In this document: one piece after another, positions 17,998 through 27,782 of the stretch | Position numbering within the stretch: position 1 is the first letter of the stretch | Layout: every line of letters begins with the position of its first letter | Source of the DNA: Cetobacterium somerae | GTDB lineage: Bacteria; Fusobacteriota; Fusobacteriia; Fusobacteriales; Fusobacteriaceae | Assembly: GCF_022430525.1 (NCBI RefSeq) | Contig: NZ_CP092519.1 | Span: 870,454-934,453 of the forward strand | Reading direction: 5' to 3' | Length of the DNA: 64,000 bases | Made by a program: the position numbers and the translations under genes | Notes under the pieces: model-generated | The model's database searches: none | Told to the model about the DNA's origin: nothing | Seen by the model: the letters and a program-made list of their open reading frames with translations, nothing else

Positions 17998-19143
17998 ATG
18001 AAAAAAATTATATTAAGTTTATCATTGGCAACTTTAATATTAACCGGATGTTCTGGAGCTACAGCAAAAACTAGTTCGAATACAGATGTAGCTTGGAAAT
18101 ATGTTAAAGATTTACCAGTTCCAAAAGGTTATGAGATACAAAAAGGGGTAGCTGGACCTTTAGCTGGAAACATAGGCGAGTATGTAGTTGTTGCTGGTGG
18201 AGCAAATTTCCCACATAAGTCAGTTCTTGAAGGAGGACCAAAAGTAGTTTATTCAGATTTGTATTTAATGAAAAAGACAAAGAATGGATTAGAGTTAGTT
18301 AAACACACTCATCTTCCAAAAGAGATAGGATATGGTACAGCAATATCTACAGATAAGGGAATCTATTATATTGGAGGAACATATCAAACAGGTGTTTCAA
18401 ATGAGATACTATTTATAACTTTAAATGCTGATAAAACAGATGTTATAGTTAAAACAATAGGAACATTACCATTTGATTATCATAGTGGAGTAGCAGCATT
18501 ATATAGAGATGATGTATATATTGTAACTGGAAAACAAGATGGAAAAAATAGTAAGAATTTTTATAAATATAATTTAACAACTGGTAAAACAACAGCTTTA
18601 AAAATGTTCCCGGGAACAGAAAGAAGTCAATCAGTTGGACAAGTTTTAAATAATGGTTCAGAGGACCTTTTATATGTATTTGGCGGTGGAACAGGTGTAG
18701 CATTTACAGATGGTTATGCGTATAGTTTTACTAAAGATACGTGGGTAAAAGTAAAAGATGTAGAATTAAAAAATAAAGGAATATCTCTTTTAGGAGCAAG
18801 CTCTGTAAAGTTAAATAATAATGAGATGTTAGTAATAGGCGGATTTAATAAGGAAATTTGGGATGATGCAAATCTTAAGTTAGGGTCATTAAAAGGTAAA
18901 GAATTAGAAAAATATAGACATGATTATTTTACTAAAGATCCTCAGGATTTCAATTGGAATAAGGATATGTTAGTGTATGATGCAACTAATAATACTTGGA
19001 AATCAATAGGACAAGTACCATTTATGGCTCCATGTGGAGAAGGTCTTGTAAAAATTGGAGATACAATCTATTCAATAAATGGAGAGATAAAACCAGGAGT
19101 TAGAAGTGAAAGGATTTATCAAGGAACTATAATTAAAGACTAG
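17998..19143 (+). CDS. Cyclically permuted mutarotase-family (NanM-like) lipoprotein
   Basis: 381 aa. The ATG after AAGGAGGGG is the start; an earlier in-frame start would lie just past the promoter and lacks a ribosome site. A lipoprotein signal peptide with lipobox LTGC places the cysteine at about residue 20, so it is exported and lipid-anchored. The mature part is a Kelch-type beta-propeller with repeats such as YVVVAGGANF, GIYYIGGTY, LLYVFGGGTG and MLVIGGFNK. Its closest known relatives are N-acetylneuraminate epimerases/mutarotases (NanM/YjhT). Expected role: equilibrating anomers of a sialic acid or another sugar before uptake. No sialic-acid uptake or breakdown genes are nearby, so the substrate is uncertain. 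Confidence 0.8.
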   Translation: MKKIILSLSLATLILTGCSGATAKTSSNTDVAWKYVKDLPVPKGYEIQKGVAGPLAGNIGEYVVVAGGANFPHKSVLEGGPKVVYSDLYLMKKTKNGLELVKHTHLPKEIGYGTAISTDKGIYYIGGTYQTGVSNEILFITLNADKTDVIVKTIGTLPFDYHSGVAALYRDDVYIVTGKQDGKNSKNFYKYNLTTGKTTALKMFPGTERSQSVGQVLNNGSEDLLYVFGGGTGVAFTDGYAYSFTKDTWVKVKDVELKNKGISLLGASSVKLNNNEMLVIGGFNKEIWDDANLKLGSLKGKELEKYRHDYFTKDPQDFNWNKDMLVYDATNNTWKSIGQVPFMAPCGEGLVKIGDTIYSINGEIKPGVRSERIYQGTIIKD

Positions 19144-19216
19144 TAAAAAGTATACAAAAGTTAAGAAAAATATAAAAAATAATCAAATAACGAACACAAG
19201 TTGACCAGTTAAAAGT

Positions 19217-19245
19217 TCGACAAAATAAGGGATTTAATATATAAT
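19217..19245 (+). promoter_or_regulatory. Orphan sigma-70-type promoter
   Basis: TCGACA (5/6 match), 17 bases, TATAAT. It sits 74 bp after the mutarotase stop, and no reading frame follows for nearly 200 bp, only hairpins. Confidence 0.75.
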
Positions 19246-19251
19246 TCAATT

Positions 19252-19349
19252 ACTGAACTTTTAATGCTCATCAATTTTCTCTCAAATTGATGAAAAAATT
19301 TTCTAATTTAAAAATAAGCAGGTACATTCCCAGTACCTGCTTATTTATT
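19252..19349 (+). ncRNA. Candidate small RNA of about 100 nt
   Basis: Starts seven bases after the orphan promoter. It contains hairpin 1 (10-bp arms TCATCAATTT / AAATTGATGA at 19270-19295) and hairpin 2 (arms of about 14 bp around GCAGGTAC / GTACCTGC at 19312-19346), followed by a T-rich tail that can act as an intrinsic terminator. No start codon with a ribosome site lies inside. Either this is an independent small RNA, or hairpin 2 is simply the mutarotase terminator and the promoter a chance match. Confidence 0.5.
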
Positions 19350-19441
19350 TTTATTTCAAAATATTTATTAATAAAAAACAGGAAAAACGAACAATTGCTT
19401 GTAGTTACTATGTAAGAATTTAAATGGGAGGGGGAGATACT

Positions 19442-20137
19442 ATGATTAGTTCACTATTTAAAAGCAAAAAAGTTGTTGAAGCTGAAAAAGATCAAAAAAT
19501 TTTGGAGAAAGAGATAAAAAGATTGTCTTTAGAAATTGTAAAAAAAGATGGATTTTTAAAATGTAAAAATGATTTATTTATCTCTAAGGAAAAAGCTGGA
19601 AAAAAAGTTTATGATTGGGAGAAAATGGGAGACGAATTAAAAAAGTATCATGAAGAAAATCTTGTCCTAAAGAAAGAATTAGAAAAAATAAACGAGATAT
19701 TATCTATAAATTGTATAGAAAATCATTATCTTATTAAGATAGAAAAATTTTTATCTGAAATTAGATTTTCAGAGTCAGTAAAAAATTTAAAATTAAATGG
19801 AGTACTTTATGTTCAGTGCTTAAATAACTATATTATAGAAAATTTAGTTGAAGATGAAAAATTAAAAAATGAGATTATAAAAAGGTATGAAAACTTTTTA
19901 AATGGTATTATGAATTGGGAACTAAAGACTAATCTATTAAAAGGCGAAAAAATTACAAAAATTTACTCAAAATATAGAAAAGTTGTAAATATATTAAATG
20001 AAAAAACAATCTGTTATATGGATGAATTAAACCATGATATTCTTAATAGATTAGTAGAATCTGGGTATTCTCAAGAGGAGATAGAAGTTTTAAAAGATAT
20101 ATATGATGATTATGAAAAAAAGTATCTTGTAAAGTAA
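19442..20137 (+). CDS. Predicted coiled-coil protein, unknown family
   Basis: 231 aa from the ATG with a GGGAGGGGGAG site just upstream; an upstream in-frame ATG would overlap that site. The protein is soluble, with no signal peptide or membrane helix. Residues about 10-95 are heptad-like and rich in Lys, Glu and Leu (coiled coil), with more helical sequence after. I recognise no catalytic motif. It is flanked by the candidate small RNA and a terminator, so it is monocistronic. Confidence 0.6.
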   Translation: MISSLFKSKKVVEAEKDQKILEKEIKRLSLEIVKKDGFLKCKNDLFISKEKAGKKVYDWEKMGDELKKYHEENLVLKKELEKINEILSINCIENHYLIKIEKFLSEIRFSESVKNLKLNGVLYVQCLNNYIIENLVEDEKLKNEIIKRYENFLNGIMNWELKTNLLKGEKITKIYSKYRKVVNILNEKTICYMDELNHDILNRLVESGYSQEEIEVLKDIYDDYEKKYLVK

Positions 20138-20145
20138 TAGAAAAT

Positions 20146-20178
20146 AAAAAATGGTAAAATAAAATTTTACCATTTTTT
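20146..20178. terminator. Bidirectional terminator
   Basis: A long stem (AAAAATGGTAAAAT with ATTTTACCATTTTT) with an AAA loop lies between the coiled-coil gene and the convergent ABC operon. Confidence 0.85.
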
Positions 20179-20180
20179 AT

Positions 20181-20873
20181 TTACTTTTTATTATCATCTC
20201 TAATAATTCTACCATCCATAATCTCTATAACACGATCACACATATCTGAAATACGTGGGTCATGAGTTACAATAATAAAAGTTGTTTTAAACTTAAGATT
20301 TATTTCTCTAAGAAGTTTATAAATCTGTTTACTACTTTCAGAATCTAGATTTCCTGTGGGTTCATCTGCTAAAATAATATCAGAGTTATTCATAAGAGCT
20401 CGGGCAATGGCTACTCTTTGTTGTTGTCCTCCAGAGAGGTTATTAGAGTTTCTATTTATAAAATCTTTTAGCCCAACATATTCAAGAAGTTCAAGGGCTC
20501 TCTCTTTATCCTTTTCAGTGTCATAACCATATTTTATCCAAGTGGGCATTAAAACATTTTCTAAAACAGTAAATTCAGGAAGTAGAAAGTGAAACTGAAA
20601 TATAAAACCAATGGATTTATTTCTAAAGTTAGCCATGTCATTATTAGTAAAGTGTGAGATATTATCTCCTCTAAAAAGTATATCTCCAGAAGTGGGTTTA
20701 TCAAGAGACCCTATTATGTTTAATAAAGTACTTTTTCCACTACCACTTTGACCTATTATTGCGGTAAACTCCCCTTCATAAAAAGTTAAATTTATATTAT
20801 TAAGAACTTTAGTAACTATTTTTTCCCCATAAGATTTATCAATATTTATAAGTTGCAAAACCTCTCTATTCAC
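20181..20873 (-). CDS. ABC transporter ATP-binding protein, MacB/LolD type
   Basis: 230-aa cytoplasmic ATPase. Walker A is GQSGSGKST (near 38-46), signature [15 protein letters not shown], Walker [14 protein letters not shown]. The length and the short form are typical of LolD and split MacB ATPases. Start is GTG; the frame-corrected permease gene upstream would end TAG eight bases inside this gene (sequence GTGAATAG), a classical translational-coupling overlap. It is the last gene of the adaptor-permease-ATPase operon and energises the permease. Confidence 0.9.
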   Translation of the reverse strand: MNREVLQLINIDKSYGEKIVTKVLNNINLTFYEGEFTAIIGQSGSGKSTLLNIIGSLDKPTSGDILFRGDNISHFTNNDMANFRNKSIGFIFQFHFLLPEFTVLENVLMPTWIKYGYDTEKDKERALELLEYVGLKDFINRNSNNLSGGQQQRVAIARALMNNSDIILADEPTGNLDSESSKQIYKLLREINLKFKTTFIIVTHDPRISDMCDRVIEIMDGRIIRDDNKK

Positions 20874-22027
20874 CTTTAATCACCTCTATAGGACTAAGTT
20901 TCATACATTTTCGTGCTGGAATAATACCTGAGATTACACCAGAGAGTGTTGAAATAAATATTAAAGTTAGGCTCTGCTAAATTAACATAGAACTCTATTA
21001 CACCTAAGCCAAAAAACAAACCTAAAATAGAACCTAAAAAGCCGATTAAAGCTCCCTGAATAATGAATAGATAACCAGTTGAGCGATCTAAAGCTCCCAT
21101 AGCTTTAAGAATACCAATCTCTTTCATCTTTTGTAAAACAGTAACTAAAAGGACACTAGCAATACTCATAGATGTAGCAAGTGTTACAACAACTTGAATT
21201 ATAAAACTAGTATCATTTTGAGCTTTTAAAGCTTTTAAAATATTATCAGCATCTCTAGTCCAAGGAACAACCTCAAGGTTTGGATATTGCTTTTGGATAG
21301 TTTCTCCTAAATTAGGGGCATCAAAAACATCCTCAATTTGAATATTTATATTTGTAACATTTCCTTTTTTATTAAAAATCCTTTGAGCTTTATTAAAGTC
21401 CATTATAACAAGAGAGGTATTTGAACTGACATTTTCCAAATCAAAGATTCCAGAGATTCGAACAGTCTCTAACTTTCCACTAGGAAGAGTGAGTTGCATA
21501 ACATCTCCAGCTTGAAGTTCATAGTTTTTAGCTAAACGAGTTCCAATTAAAATATTGTCAGAGTCAACTAGTGGCGAACCAGATGTAACTCTTCCTATTA
21601 TATTATAAAGTCTATCTCCAGAGTTTAAATCCATTCCCTTTATCATAAGTGAGGTAGTTTTTCCATCTCTAGTGTAAAGAGCATTTCCCTCAATAGTTGG
21701 AACAATAACTTTAATCTTTTCAAAAGTACTGAGATAATCAATGATCCCTTGAAACTCTTCAATCTTATTTTTAGTCGTTGGAAAGTTCCCATAAACAATG
21801 GGACCATCCTCTATAAGGAGAAGTTTGTCTCTCATATTTCCATCATCAATATAGATATGTGGAGAATCTCCAAGAATTCTTTGTATAAGGCTAGCTTGTA
21901 AAGAGGTTATAAGAGAAGCTATAAAAATTTGTATGGCAACTCCAAGGGCAATAGCGGAGATTATAAAAAGAGATTGCCCTTTATTGTGAGTCATAAAATT
22001 GATACTAACTCTAAACTCATATCTCAC
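20866..22027 (-). pseudogene. MacB/LolE-like ABC permease, frameshifted near its 3' end
   Basis: Inner-membrane permease with an N-terminal helix, a large periplasmic domain (about residues 50-250) and FtsX/MacB C-terminal helices. The uninterrupted frame stops at 20894 after 377 aa with an atypical tail. Skipping one base near 20968-20976 gives a frame that continues TLIFISTLSGVIS, then [19 protein letters not shown] and TAG at 20866. That is the normal end of this family, including the Pro-Ala-Arg and SPIE motifs, and it overlaps the ATPase start. As written, the last membrane helix is lost and the product is probably inactive, unless the base is a sequencing error or the ribosome slips. 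Confidence 0.8.
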
Positions 22028-22057
22028 TTTTCATCACTCCTTAAGTTTGTATTTTAT

Positions 22058-23245
22058 TTAAGATTCAAAAATTGGAGTCACTCGAATATTTTCAGTTATA
22101 TTTTTAGGGGATAAAACAATATCATCATTTTCTAATCCACTTATTACAACAAAGCCATCAATTACAGGAACTCCTTGAACTTCAACTAGTTTAGATTTAT
22201 CATTTTTTAATATATATACATAAGTTTTATTTTTTTTCTGTACAGTATACACTCCTTGCAAAAGAACGGCATCTTTAAAGCTTTCACCTTGAATTATTGT
22301 ATTAACAGTACTATTAAATAGAAATTCAGGTAGAGTTTTATCAATATCTCCTCTAACTTCAAGAGTACCATTTATTTCATCTACATTGATACCTATATAA
22401 TAGATGTTTCCAGAGGAAAATTTACTTGTATCAGCATAGGGATATATTTTAATAGGTGAACCAAAGGTAACTTTATTTATATATTTTTCATCTAAATTTA
22501 TACTAACTATTTTTTCATCACTAGATGATATTTGAAACATCTCTGTATAAGGTGCTACAGTTTGACCAACTTCAACATTTCTAACAGTTATAAAACCATC
22601 ATAAGGAGCGCATATATAGTATTTTGAAAGATTATTCTCTAAAGATTTTAGGTTATTTTCAGCTGAATTTGTATTTTCTAGTGCACTTTTATAAGAAGCA
22701 CCATCGTTTTTAAAGGTATTAAAATTAATTTGAGCATCTTTTAAGGTTTTTTCAGAGTTAATAAACTCCTGTTTTTTTGAATCAAACTCCAATCGACTTA
22801 TATATTTCTTTTGATAAAGTTTTTCATGGTCTAAAAATTCACGTTTACTAATATCATAGTTAATTTGAGCTGACTTTAATTGAGCTTTTGCATTTTCTAA
22901 AGATACGCTACTAACTACTTCTAAATCATATTTAGATTTTTCATAAAGTGCCTTAACTTTAGCTATATCAGCTTCAATCTCTTGAGTGTTAAGTTTAGCT
23001 ACAATACTTCCTTTAGTTACAGGTTGTCCTTCACGAATATATATGTTTTCAATAACTCCATTGATACCAGAGGTAAGAATAGAGAAGTTTTTAGCTTGGA
23101 TAGTTCCAGTAACTAGGATTTTTTCAGTATAATCTTGTTTTTTTACTTTTACAGCATCTATTTTAGTACTTCTAAAGTAAAAATATAGAAACACCAGTAT
23201 TAAAATAGTTGAAACTGTGAGATACATAATCCATTTCTTTTTCAC
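22058..23245 (-). CDS. HlyD/MacA-family periplasmic adaptor protein
   Basis: 395 aa. One N-terminal membrane anchor (about 5-22) is followed by a half-motif lipoyl domain (GVIENIYIREGQPVTKGSIVAKL), an alpha-hairpin (about 85-200, coiled coil) and beta-barrel/membrane-proximal domains. It links the MacB-like permease to an outer-membrane channel. It is the first gene of the minus-strand operon, with the permease starting 30 bp downstream. No TolC gene is in this operon; the one at 26.5 kb could serve both systems. Substrate is unknown. Confidence 0.88.
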   Translation of the reverse strand: MKKKWIMYLTVSTILILVFLYFYFRSTKIDAVKVKKQDYTEKILVTGTIQAKNFSILTSGINGVIENIYIREGQPVTKGSIVAKLNTQEIEADIAKVKALYEKSKYDLEVVSSVSLENAKAQLKSAQINYDISKREFLDHEKLYQKKYISRLEFDSKKQEFINSEKTLKDAQINFNTFKNDGASYKSALENTNSAENNLKSLENNLSKYYICAPYDGFITVRNVEVGQTVAPYTEMFQISSSDEKIVSINLDEKYINKVTFGSPIKIYPYADTSKFSSGNIYYIGINVDEINGTLEVRGDIDKTLPEFLFNSTVNTIIQGESFKDAVLLQGVYTVQKKNKTYVYILKNDKSKLVEVQGVPVIDGFVVISGLENDDIVLSPKNITENIRVTPIFES

Positions 23246-23448
23246 TTTATTCCTCCAATCTGTAGTTATTATTTAGTAAATACGGTGAACAATAACTCTT
23301 TCATTTTTTCTCAGAGGAAATATTAAAGTCAAATAACTATTTTGTTATAAAAACAGGAAAAAAGAACAACAAGGAGTAAATGAGAGTAAAAGAAAAGCCA
23401 AGTAGATAAAGTGTTAGTTCAAGAATAAAAAAACATGAGGTGAGAGCA

Positions 23449-24579
23449 GTGGAAAAGGAAAAAGTAATGGAAAAATTTAAAAAAGTTGATGCGAAGTATG
23501 TGGGTATAGGTGTTGTTATAGCTATTTTGTTATATTTTATAGTTGATTATATAGTTGCCAAGAGAGAGGAGAAGATATACTATGGTGTTTTAGAGATGGA
23601 TAAGATAAATGTTTCTTCTGAAATTCCTGGAAAGATAGAGATACTGTATGTTGATGATGGATATGTAGTAAAAAAGGGGCAGGAACTTGTGGCTATAGAT
23701 GATAAAGAGAATAGATTAAAGGTAGAAAATAGTGAGATAAATTTAAAATCTTCAGAAAATCAACTACTAAAAACTTTAGATGGAACAAGAGAGGAACAAA
23801 TAGCTGCTCAAAGAGAGATTGTTAAACAGTTAGAAACTCAAGTAGATCAAGGAAGAAAAAATTTAGTAACTTTAACAAGTAGTTTTAAATTTGCAGTTTC
23901 AAATTTAGAAAATAAAAAGAAGATATACATTGATACAAAAGACCTTTTTAATAAAAAATTTGAAAGTCAGTATAACTTAGATGTAGCTAGATTAAACTAT
24001 GAAAATGCTCAAAACCAATTTATTACAGCTCAAAATAGTTTAGAAAATGGAAAAGAGGCTCTATTGGGGTATGAAGCACAGAAAAAGGCAGCAGATGAAA
24101 ATTTAAGATATATGATAAATGGATTTTCAAAAAGAGATATAGAATCAGATAAACTTAAAATTCAATCATCTGAAAAGGGATTGGAGTTAGCTAAGGTATA
24201 TGCAGATAAAAATAAACTGGTATCACCAATTGATGGATTAGTTGAAAGTGTAAATTTAAAAATTGGAGAGGTTGTTAATCCAGGAATTGCAGTTGTGACA
24301 ATGTTAGATATGAATAATCTTTGGACAAAGATATATGTTCCTGAAAAAATTCTACCTTTAATAAAATTAAATCAAAAAGTTACTGTTAAAAGTGATTTTA
24401 TAGATAAAAATTATGAGGGGGAGATAGTTTATATAGCTTCTGATTCAGAGTTTACACCAATGAATATAGTTACTAAAAAAGATAGGTTAAAACTAGTTTA
24501 TGAAATAAAAGTTAAAGTTTTAAATAATGATGGAAAATTAAAAAGTGGAATGCTTGTGGGGGTGGACTTAGGACTATGA
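23449..24579 (+). CDS. HlyD-family secretion adaptor (YbhG/EmrA-like)
   Basis: About 376 aa from a GTG six bases after GAGGTG; another GTG three codons earlier is possible. A membrane anchor (about 20-37) is followed by a split lipoyl domain (GKIEILYVDDGYVVKKGQELVAI, later LVSPIDGLVESVNLKIGEVV) and a long alpha-hairpin. It is divergent from the MacA-like gene. Its stop overlaps the start of the ABC ATPase by four bases (ATGA). It forms the periplasmic bridge of the Ybh-like exporter encoded by the next three genes. Confidence 0.85.
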   Translation: MEKEKVMEKFKKVDAKYVGIGVVIAILLYFIVDYIVAKREEKIYYGVLEMDKINVSSEIPGKIEILYVDDGYVVKKGQELVAIDDKENRLKVENSEINLKSSENQLLKTLDGTREEQIAAQREIVKQLETQVDQGRKNLVTLTSSFKFAVSNLENKKKIYIDTKDLFNKKFESQYNLDVARLNYENAQNQFITAQNSLENGKEALLGYEAQKKAADENLRYMINGFSKRDIESDKLKIQSSEKGLELAKVYADKNKLVSPIDGLVESVNLKIGEVVNPGIAVVTMLDMNNLWTKIYVPEKILPLIKLNQKVTVKSDFIDKNYEGEIVYIASDSEFTPMNIVTKKDRLKLVYEIKVKVLNNDGKLKSGMLVGVDLGL

Positions 24580-25397
24580 ACAACGAAGAGGTAAATAAAG
24601 ATCAATACTCTATTGAGATCAAAGGATTAACTAAAAGATTTGATAAATATGTAGCTGTAGATAATCTTACGTTTTCAATACCTAAAGGAGTTATATTTGG
24701 TTTCTTAGGTCCAAATGGTAGTGGAAAATCAACAACTATTAGAATGATTTGTGGTGTTTTAACTCCAACTTCTGGAGAGGGAAAGGTACTGGGGTATGAT
24801 TTAAAAAGTAATCCAGAGAAGATAAAATCTAAAATTGGGTATATGTCTCAAAAATTTAGTTTGTATGAAGATTTAACAATAGAGGAGAATCTAACTTTTT
24901 ATGGAGAGATATACTCTATTCCAAAGGAGCGTTTAAAAGATAGAATTGAAGAAATTATAGTTATGTTAAATTTAAACGAAAAAAGAGGGGTTTTATCTAA
25001 AAATCTTTCTGGTGGTTGGAAACAAAGATTAGCACTAGGGTGTGCAATAATTCATAAGCCTGAGTTGCTTATATTAGATGAACCAACAGCTGGAGTTGAC
25101 CCTGTGGCAAGAAGGGAGTTTTGGACAACTATAAAAGATTTGATAAAAGATGGCGATATAACGGTTTTAGCAACAACTCACTATATGGATGAGGCCTCTG
25201 TTTGTGATATAATTGGTTTTATTTTTGAGGGAAAACTAGTTACAATAGATACACCTGCAAACTTATATAAAAAGTATAATACAGATAATCTTGAAGATGT
25301 ATTTATAATATATGTAAAAGAGCTTTCACACAAAGAGGTTATCTCATCCTTTGATCAATTGAAAAAAGATAGTGGGAAAAAGGAGGAGAAACTATGA
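24576..25397 (+). CDS. ABC-2 type exporter ATP-binding protein (YbhF/CcmA-like)
   Basis: 273 aa. Walker A GPNGSGKST, signature LSGGWKQRLALGCAI, Walker B LLILDEPTAGVDP and the H-loop ATTHYMDEA are visible. It resembles one half of the E. coli YbhF ATPase. It is translationally coupled on both sides by ATGA overlaps. It powers export through the adjacent permease. Confidence 0.9.
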   Translation: MNNEEVNKDQYSIEIKGLTKRFDKYVAVDNLTFSIPKGVIFGFLGPNGSGKSTTIRMICGVLTPTSGEGKVLGYDLKSNPEKIKSKIGYMSQKFSLYEDLTIEENLTFYGEIYSIPKERLKDRIEEIIVMLNLNEKRGVLSKNLSGGWKQRLALGCAIIHKPELLILDEPTAGVDPVARREFWTTIKDLIKDGDITVLATTHYMDEASVCDIIGFIFEGKLVTIDTPANLYKKYNTDNLEDVFIIYVKELSHKEVISSFDQLKKDSGKKEEKL

Positions 25398-26518
25398 TTA
25401 ATATAAATAGGACTCTAACTATTGCCAAAAAAGAGGTAATACACATAAAAAGAGATAGAGCTAGTCTTGTAATAGCCTTAATACTTCCTATTTTTTTACT
25501 ATTACTATTTGGATTTGCAGTTAGTTCAGATGTGGATAATTTAAAACTATCAGTTTATGATGGAAGTAAAAGTATTGAAAGTAGGGAGCTTATTAATAGT
25601 TTAAATAACTCAACGTATCTGAAAGTTTATGAGTATGTTAACACTCCAGATGCAGTTGAAAAAAGTTTAGATTATGGAAGAACAAAAATAGGAGTTATTA
25701 TCCCAGATTATTTTACAACTAGGTTACGAAGAGGAGAACCTACAGATGTACAGTTTTTAATAGATGGTTCAGACCCATATATTGCTAAAACTGCATCATC
25801 ATATTCAGCTCTTATTGTAAACCATCACTCTCAAGAACTGCAAAAGAATGTGATAAAACAAAAGGAAAAAGGTCAAGGAATAAAGCCATATAATCTACTA
25901 TTATATAATCCAACTTTAGAGAGTAGTAAATTTAATATTCCAGGAATAATAGGATTGATTTTACAAAATATAACAATAATGCTTACAGCCTTTTCCATAG
26001 TTAGAGAGAAGGAAAAGGGAACTATGGAGCAACTTATTATGACTCCAATAACTCCTTTAGAACTTGTAATTGGAAAGATAATTCCATATGTTTTTATAGC
26101 TTTTTTTGAACTAGATATGACTTTAATTCTTGGAAAAATAATATTTGGTGTGGATATAAAGGGAAGCCTAATATTGTTAATAACTTTAGGAACAATATTT
26201 TTAACTTCATCTTTAGCTATTGGGATATTTATATCTACAATTTCTAATACTCAGCTTGAAGCTATGCATCTTTCACTAGCTTATCTTTTACCGAGCGTTA
26301 TATTATCAGGTTTTGTGTTTCCAAGGGAAGCTATGCCAAAAATAATATATTTTATAAGTTGCTTTATTCCATTAACATATTTTAATGAGATATTGAGAGG
26401 AATAATTTTAAAAGGTGTTGGATTTAAAGAACTTTTTCAACCAATAGCAGCTCTTATGGGTTTGATTATTGTAATAATTATAGTCTCAATAAAAAAGTTT
26501 AAAAAGACACTAGATTAA
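25394..26518 (+). CDS. ABC-2 type exporter permease (YbhS/YbhR-like)
   Basis: 374 aa. The first membrane helix (LVIALILPIFLLLLFGFAV) is followed by a periplasmic domain of about 130 residues and five further helices, with the ABC-2 signature EKGTMEQLIMTPITPLELVIGKIIPY. E. coli Ybh operons carry two different permeases; here only one is present, so it probably acts as a homodimer. Overlaps the ATPase gene by four bases; the outer-membrane gene follows after 16 bp. Confidence 0.88.
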   Translation: MININRTLTIAKKEVIHIKRDRASLVIALILPIFLLLLFGFAVSSDVDNLKLSVYDGSKSIESRELINSLNNSTYLKVYEYVNTPDAVEKSLDYGRTKIGVIIPDYFTTRLRRGEPTDVQFLIDGSDPYIAKTASSYSALIVNHHSQELQKNVIKQKEKGQGIKPYNLLLYNPTLESSKFNIPGIIGLILQNITIMLTAFSIVREKEKGTMEQLIMTPITPLELVIGKIIPYVFIAFFELDMTLILGKIIFGVDIKGSLILLITLGTIFLTSSLAIGIFISTISNTQLEAMHLSLAYLLPSVILSGFVFPREAMPKIIYFISCFIPLTYFNEILRGIILKGVGFKELFQPIAALMGLIIVIIIVSIKKFKKTLD

Positions 26519-26534
26519 TGGGAGGGAGAGCATA

Positions 26535-27782
26535 ATGAAGTTAAAAATATTGATGATGTTTACAATGACAGTCTCTCTGTTTGCTAAAGTTATAACAATA
26601 GATAAAGCTATAGATTTAGCTATAAAACAGGGAGAGGAGGTAAGTATATCCACAAAAAGCTTGAATATATCTCAAAAGGAGTTAAACTCTGCATTTAAAA
26701 CAGCACTGCCAAATCTTTTTTATGTAGGTGGTTATTTAAAAACAGATGGTGCATTTTTAGAGAATACACCTATACAAACAGCTAAAAGTGGATATGTCAA
26801 TTTTATTGGTATATCTCAACCTATATTTCAAGGAGGAGCTATAACAGCAAAGATAAAAAAAGCTAAAATAGAGGAAAGAAGAGCCGCATTAGCTCTTTTA
26901 AAAAATATAAGAGATACAAGATTAGAAGTGATATCTATATATACAGGGATACTTTCAGCTAAAAATAGTTTAGAGACTTATAATATTTCAAAAGAGCAAT
27001 TAGATGAGGCTTTAAAGTATGAAAAAGAGAAGGAAAAAGTTGGAAAAACAACAAAGGCTGATCTTTTAAAAGCTGAATATCAACTTTTAGATATGGAAGC
27101 ATCTATTTTAGAGGTTCATAACCAGATAGAGATTGGACTTTTAACACTAAAACAAAAGTTAAATCTATCAAACTCTGAGAGTATAGATGTGGAAAACTTT
27201 TATATAGATGGAAATATATTAAAAAATATAGATTATGACAGTGATTTAAATCAGGCTTTAACGTTAGGGATAGCAGCAAATTTTGCTCAGTTAAATGTAA
27301 ACGAAGCTGACGTGGAAAAGATGTTCGCAAGATCTGAGATGTTACCACATGTAAAGGGGTTTGTAGGAAAGGAATATGTCACTGAAGACCATAGAACTGA
27401 GAACTCTTGGGGAGGTGGAGTAATTGTAAATTGGAATATATTTCAATTTGGAAAAGATTATGATAACTATGAAGCAGCACATATAGGGGTAGAAAAATTA
27501 AAATCTCAAGAGAGATTGGTTCAAAATGATATTAGAGTAAATGTTAGATCGGCGTATTTAGATATGGTAAAGCTAACAAAATTAGAGCGAGTTTATTTTA
27601 AAGCTTTAGAGGAAGCAGAGGAGAATTATAATAGAGATAAAATTAAATTTCAAAAAGGGATGATATCTATTTTGGATTTTCTTATTTCTCAAGAAATTTT
27701 AACATCATCGAGAGTGAAGTATGAAAATATAAGACTAACTTTATATAACTCTTTAGAGAGATATAGATCATTATTAATATAA
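26535..27782 (+). CDS. TolC-family outer-membrane efflux protein
   Basis: 415 aa. Signal peptide MKLKILMMFTMTVSLFAK is followed by two internally similar halves of coiled-coil/outer-membrane efflux domain (DKAIDLAIKQGEEVSISTK start; second half from about 215). It forms the trimeric outer-membrane channel of the Ybh-like exporter and could also dock with the MacA-like adaptor encoded on the other strand. Last gene of the operon, followed at once by a terminator. Confidence 0.88.
   Translation: MKLKILMMFTMTVSLFAKVITIDKAIDLAIKQGEEVSISTKSLNISQKELNSAFKTALPNLFYVGGYLKTDGAFLENTPIQTAKSGYVNFIGISQPIFQGGAITAKIKKAKIEERRAALALLKNIRDTRLEVISIYTGILSAKNSLETYNISKEQLDEALKYEKEKEKVGKTTKADLLKAEYQLLDMEASILEVHNQIEIGLLTLKQKLNLSNSESIDVENFYIDGNILKNIDYDSDLNQALTLGIAANFAQLNVNEADVEKMFARSEMLPHVKGFVGKEYVTEDHRTENSWGGGVIVNWNIFQFGKDYDNYEAAHIGVEKLKSQERLVQNDIRVNVRSAYLDMVKLTKLERVYFKALEEAEENYNRDKIKFQKGMISILDFLISQEILTSSRVKYENIRLTLYNSLERYRSLLI

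Noticed and set aside
22028-22057. Possible leader peptide between the MacA-like and permease genes
   Set aside because: The short gap holds only a ribosome site; no start-stop pair of interest.
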